NCBI RefSeq assembly: GCF_000231405.2
Contig: NZ_CP007032.1
Span: forward strand, 2,852,001 to 2,916,000
Length of the DNA stretch: 64,000 bases
From: Desulfitobacterium metallireducens DSM 15288
Lineage (GTDB): Bacteria; Bacillota; Desulfitobacteriia; Desulfitobacteriales; Desulfitobacteriaceae
Direction of reading: 5' to 3'
Below, in pieces: positions 60,627 through 64,000 of this stretch. Under the pieces are notes generated by a model that had not been told where the DNA came from, made no database searches, and saw only the letters and a list, made by a program, of their open reading frames with translations. The first letter of the stretch is position 1; each line of letters begins with the position of its first letter. Both the position numbers and the translations under genes were made by a program.

Positions 60627-61970
60627 TTAACGTTTGTTACTTCTACGCCAAACCTTAAGCTTTTGCGCCTCTTGAATCAGCTCTTCACGAAAATCAGGAT
60701 GCGCAATACTAATGAGTTTTTCGGCGCGTTGCCAAGTCGTTTGCCCTTTGAGATTCACTATTCCGTATTCAGTGACCACATATTGAACCATCGGCCGAGT
60801 ATCTGTAACAACCGCTCCTACCGTCAAAAGAGGATTGATCCGTGAATATTTCGTCCCCTCATGATCCGTATACGTCGATTCCATACAGATGAAGCTCCGT
60901 CCTCCCTTGGAATTATAGGCTGCATCCACGAAATCGAGTTGGCCCCCCGCTCCGCTGATCATCTTGGGACCCACGGTTTCAGAGCACACCTGACCGGAGA
61001 GATCAATTTCCAGTGCATTATTGATTGAAACGAGGTTATCATTCATGCTGGCAATGGAGCGATCATTGGTATATTCGACCGGATAGCCTGCGACTTGAGG
61101 GTTATTATCGATAAAGTCATAAAGTTTCTGGGTTCCACCCGCGAAGGTATAAACCATCCGCCCGCGATCAATTTGTTTCTTCCGTCCGGTAATCCTTCCC
61201 GTTTCAAACATCTCAACATAACTATCGACAAGCATTTCCGTGTGAACACCCAAATCCTTTAAATCCGATTTGGCAATCTGGGAGCCTAAAGCATTCGGCA
61301 TTGTTCCAATTCCGAGTTGAATACAATCTCCATTCCTTAATTCCTGGAGCACATATTGGGCAATTTGCTGATCAACTTCTGCGGGTTCAAGGGAAGGAAT
61401 CTGGGGCATACCCGTATGTCCCGCTTCCACGATGTAATCGATTTCCGAAACATGCAGCGTATGACCATAGCCACCATGCGCAATCGGCATATCTTCATTC
61501 ACTTCGACAATAATGACTTTCGCCTTATCAGCAGAAGCCCGATAATGAGAAATCGTAGGGCCTAAGTTAAAGTTTCCATGTCTATCCATCGGGCTCACTT
61601 GAACCATAAGCACATCTACCCGGGATATATTTTCTAAGATATAACGCGGAACTTCAGAATAACGAAGTGGGATATAAAAAGCCCTTCCCATTTCATAATA
61701 TTTCCGATCAATCACGCTAAAATGGACACAATCCCAGGTGAAATGCTCCCCCCTTGGATCAGCTTTAATAATGGCATGAGGACGCATAGAAACTCCCGCT
61801 AAGAGCTGAATATCTTGAAGTTCTGGTGTTCGACGAGCTAAAGCCGCATCAAGTACGGGCAGAGTGTTGGCCGCATAGGAGTAAATAATCCAGTCTCCAC
61901 TTTTGACAACACTCACCGCTTGATCCGCAGATACGACCTTTTTTCGGTATTCCTCAGTCCAAGTCGACAT
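60627..61970 (-). CDS. Acetyl-CoA hydrolase/CoA-transferase family (butyryl- or 4-hydroxybutyrate CoA-transferase-like)
   Basis: A 447-residue CoA-transferase of the Cat2/AbfT type. The catalytic Glu is in GVHTEMLVDSYVEM and the CoA-site motif is SGAGGQLDFVD. Such enzymes move CoA between acetate and butyrate, 4-hydroxybutyrate or a related acid. GAGGGGGAAG precedes the ATG. It follows the acyl-CoA dehydrogenase gene in a set that begins with a thiolase, so it is probably part of short-chain acyl-CoA metabolism. Confidence 0.9.
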   Translation of the reverse strand: MSTWTEEYRKKVVSADQAVSVVKSGDWIIYSYAANTLPVLDAALARRTPELQDIQLLAGVSMRPHAIIKADPRGEHFTWDCVHFSVIDRKYYEMGRAFYIPLRYSEVPRYILENISRVDVLMVQVSPMDRHGNFNLGPTISHYRASADKAKVIIVEVNEDMPIAHGGYGHTLHVSEIDYIVEAGHTGMPQIPSLEPAEVDQQIAQYVLQELRNGDCIQLGIGTMPNALGSQIAKSDLKDLGVHTEMLVDSYVEMFETGRITGRKKQIDRGRMVYTFAGGTQKLYDFIDNNPQVAGYPVEYTNDRSIASMNDNLVSINNALEIDLSGQVCSETVGPKMISGAGGQLDFVDAAYNSKGGRSFICMESTYTDHEGTKYSRINPLLTVGAVVTDTRPMVQYVVTEYGIVNLKGQTTWQRAEKLISIAHPDFREELIQEAQKLKVWRRSNKR

Positions 61971-62084
61971 CTCTTCTTCCCCCTCACTTCTTCAAGCTAA
62001 AACAATCCTCTATAAACAATCCTCTACCCTTTAATCGCATCTTTCTATCTCTGTTATATTCCCTTTAAATGTTCTGCTTCTCTT

Positions 62085-63854
62085 TTAACGGATTGGATAT
62101 TTTTCTTTCGCAATCACTGCATTGGCGATGTCTTGACGAAGTTCAATCATATCGACATTTGGACGGCGAACCAGTTTGCGCAAACCTGCCAACACCGTGC
62201 TCAGTGAATCTCCTTTTTCGACAGCACAGAGAACCTCTTTCCCCTGTTGCTCGAGTACATTCATCGCCTCAAATGCTCCTAAGGTTGCCGCTTTTTCAAC
62301 AAAACGTTTATGCTCCTCTGAAACGTTTAATTCTTGAACCTTCAGCGCTCTGAGAATTCCACTTTCCATGGTATAGATTTGGAGAACCATTTCCGCCAGG
62401 CCGAGAAGGACATATTGGTTATCCTTAAGTTCATTCCCTAGGTTTTGAGTGGCCAACCCTGCAGCCAAAAGGAAGACTTTTTTCGCTTTTTGCGTCATTT
62501 GAAGCAGTCCCGCAAGACCTTCTCCTTCTGAGCTCAACCCCCCTGATAGGAGATCTTTACTGACGGCTTTAGCTGCTGCTAAGAGAGGCAATTCACCAGT
62601 AAGGGCACGTTTCAAAAGGGTTCCTGGAACAAGCAAACGGTTGATTTCATTCGTCCCTTCAAAGAGCCGATTGATGCGGGAATCTCGGTACATTCTTTCG
62701 ATTGGATACTCTTGAATGAAACCATAGCCGCCATGAATTTGGACACCTTCATCAACGGAAAGATCCAGCACTTCTGAGGCAAGGACTTTATTTAAAGAAC
62801 ATTCAATCGCATATTCTTCTAAGGCCTTACCTGCCTCTTTACGGCAATCCCCGGTTAAATCCAGCCCGTAGAAACCTTCTTCCATCAGCCCTGCGGTTCG
62901 GTAGACGACACTTTCGGCAAGATAGGACTGAGTCGCGACCTCAGCGAGCTTTGTTTGGATCGCGCCAAAACGACTTAAGGGCGTTCCAAATTGTTTGCGC
63001 TCACCTGCATATTTCACCGAGACTTCTAAGGCGAGTTGGGCACTGCCGATCGCTGCAGCAGCAAGCTTAAAGCGGCCCACATTGAGAATATTAAAGGCGA
63101 CAACATGCCCACGTCCGACTTCCCCGACCACATTTTCCACCGGAACTTTCACGTCTTCCAAAATCACCTGTCGCGTCGAAGAACCTTTAATCCCCATCTT
63201 TTTCTCTTCTGGTCCAAAGGAGACCCCAGGGTATTCCCGTTCCACGATGAAGTTCGTCAATTTGCCGTCCACTTTAGCATAGATGAGAAAAATATCAGCA
63301 AAACCCGCATTAGTGATAAATTGTTTGGTTCCATTCAAGATATAATGCGTTCCTTCAGGATTCAGAACGGCAGTTGATTTTGCCCCCAAAGCATCTGAGC
63401 CTGAACCCGGTTCAGTTAAGCAATATGCTGCAATTTTCTCTCCACTCGCTAGGCTAGGCAGGTATTTTGCCTTCTGTTCAGGAGTTCCGAAATAGACAAT
63501 CGGCAACGTTCCAATTCCAGTATGTGCCGCAAAGGAGACAGCAAAGGAGGCGCCCCGAGGGACTTCTTCCCCGACCACGACCGTCGAGAATTTATCCATA
63601 CCTGATCCCCCGAATTCTTCAGGGACTTCTAAACCGAGGAGACCTAATTCTCCCGCTTGATGCAGGAATTCCTTCATCAGTCCATCTTCCTGCTCTTCGA
63701 TTTTTTCAATCTTCGGAGCGATTTCTTTCTCCACAAAGTTATGTGCCATCGTCTTTAGCTGGAGATGATCTTCATTTAATTCCTCTGGGACAAATACTTG
63801 ATCAGGCGTCACTTCAGCTAGCAAAAATCCGCCACCTTTTAAAGCTAATTCCAT
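62085..63854 (-). CDS. Acyl-CoA dehydrogenase with C-terminal extension
   Basis: A 589-residue acyl-CoA dehydrogenase, longer than the usual ~380-residue form. N-terminal, middle and C-terminal ACAD domains are all present (AYCLTEPGSGSDA; the catalytic-region QIHGGYGFIQEYPIERMYRDSRI), followed by about 150 residues of alpha-helical extension as in FadE-type enzymes of Firmicutes. GGGGGAG lies before the ATG. It oxidises an acyl-CoA and would pass electrons to an electron-transfer flavoprotein encoded elsewhere. Confidence 0.93.
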   Translation of the reverse strand: MELALKGGGFLLAEVTPDQVFVPEELNEDHLQLKTMAHNFVEKEIAPKIEKIEEQEDGLMKEFLHQAGELGLLGLEVPEEFGGSGMDKFSTVVVGEEVPRGASFAVSFAAHTGIGTLPIVYFGTPEQKAKYLPSLASGEKIAAYCLTEPGSGSDALGAKSTAVLNPEGTHYILNGTKQFITNAGFADIFLIYAKVDGKLTNFIVEREYPGVSFGPEEKKMGIKGSSTRQVILEDVKVPVENVVGEVGRGHVVAFNILNVGRFKLAAAAIGSAQLALEVSVKYAGERKQFGTPLSRFGAIQTKLAEVATQSYLAESVVYRTAGLMEEGFYGLDLTGDCRKEAGKALEEYAIECSLNKVLASEVLDLSVDEGVQIHGGYGFIQEYPIERMYRDSRINRLFEGTNEINRLLVPGTLLKRALTGELPLLAAAKAVSKDLLSGGLSSEGEGLAGLLQMTQKAKKVFLLAAGLATQNLGNELKDNQYVLLGLAEMVLQIYTMESGILRALKVQELNVSEEHKRFVEKAATLGAFEAMNVLEQQGKEVLCAVEKGDSLSTVLAGLRKLVRRPNVDMIELRQDIANAVIAKEKYPIR

Positions 63855-63880
63855 CGTTTTCTCCCCCTTAATTTTTAATT

Positions 63881-64000
63881 TTATAGAAGCTCATACACTC
63901 CCGCGGCCCCCATGCCGCCCCCGATGCACATGGTAACCATTCCATATTTGAGACCTCGGCGTTTTAACTCATGAAGAAGTGTCGCAGTCAACTTCGCACC
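63881..64000 (-). CDS. Acetyl-CoA acetyltransferase (thiolase), C-terminal end (cut by window edge)
   Basis: The last 39 residues of a thiolase: [19 protein letters not shown] followed by [14 protein letters not shown]. The Cys and the GGGMG loop match the thiolase active-site end. It lies 26 bp upstream of the acyl-CoA dehydrogenase gene on the same strand, so it belongs to that operon. Confidence 0.9.
   Translation of the reverse strand, partial: GAKLTATLLHELKRRGLKYGMVTMCIGGGMGAAGVYELL

Overview
The window looks like chromosomal DNA of a low-to-mid GC, spore-forming clostridial Firmicute, most like Desulfitobacterium or Desulfosporosinus (Peptococcales). This is an inference from strong AGGAGG ribosome sites, CWB2-anchored S-layer and wall enzymes, a dlt operon containing dltX, a CtsR-type box at clpP, a GlcD/GlcF oxidase pair and an acyl-CoA dehydrogenase/CoA-transferase set. 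No rRNA, tRNA, CRISPR array, phage gene or transposase was seen. Nearly all genes are on the minus strand; only five (a GH18 wall enzyme, a CmpB-like membrane protein, an HD-GYP protein, a zinc ribbon and low-confidence leader ORFs) depart from this or are minor.

Layout. 1-2705: end of a polysaccharide operon (polymerase/ligase and the start of a polyprenyl-phosphate sugar transferase). 2889-12807: S-layer region with an S-layer protein behind a structured leader, a CWB2 amidase, a CWB2 subtilisin and a divergent CWB2 GH18 enzyme. 12826-20143: an unusual dlt region read dltC-dltD-dltX-dltA-dltB-terminator-dltD2-dltD3, with three DltD paralogues. 20483-38129: a large surface-polysaccharide cluster (initiating sugar transferase, five glycosyltransferases, a C5-epimerase-like protein, two polymerase/ligase proteins, a flippase, a left-handed beta-helix acyltransferase, a Gfo/Idh/MocA dehydrogenase, a CapD/WbpM-type dehydratase). 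38248-45157: a CWB2 lytic transglycosylase, two unknown exported proteins, an orphan sdpRI pair and galU. 45292-55230: CmpB-like membrane protein, chemoreceptor, clpP, HD-GYP, glycolate/lactate-type oxidase with its GntR regulator, TolC-like protein with a TetR regulator. 55354-64000: two DUF445 proteins, a GH18 protein, a metallo-beta-lactamase-fold hydrolase, a small zinc ribbon, and an acyl-CoA operon (CoA-transferase, acyl-CoA dehydrogenase, thiolase end).

How it fits together. The polysaccharide cluster probably makes a wall glycopolymer. CWB2 modules of the S-layer protein and of four wall hydrolases/proteases probably bind such a polymer, while the Dlt system would put D-alanine on an anionic wall polymer. 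galU, capD and the dehydrogenase/acyltransferase pair would feed sugar nucleotides.

Most unexpected signal. Nine copies of a 180-270 nt structured, non-coding element lie between genes (18364, 21419, 32984, 33316, 34578, 34910, 43579, 43969, 56680). They share a nested stem architecture in which paired arms change together between copies. Most carry two, and one carries four, small hairpins with a GGA loop (for example ACACGGATGT or ACATGGATGT), which resembles the binding consensus of the RNA-binding protein CsrA. Six copies form three head-to-head pairs. I know of no described family matching these, so they are the main candidate for a new system.
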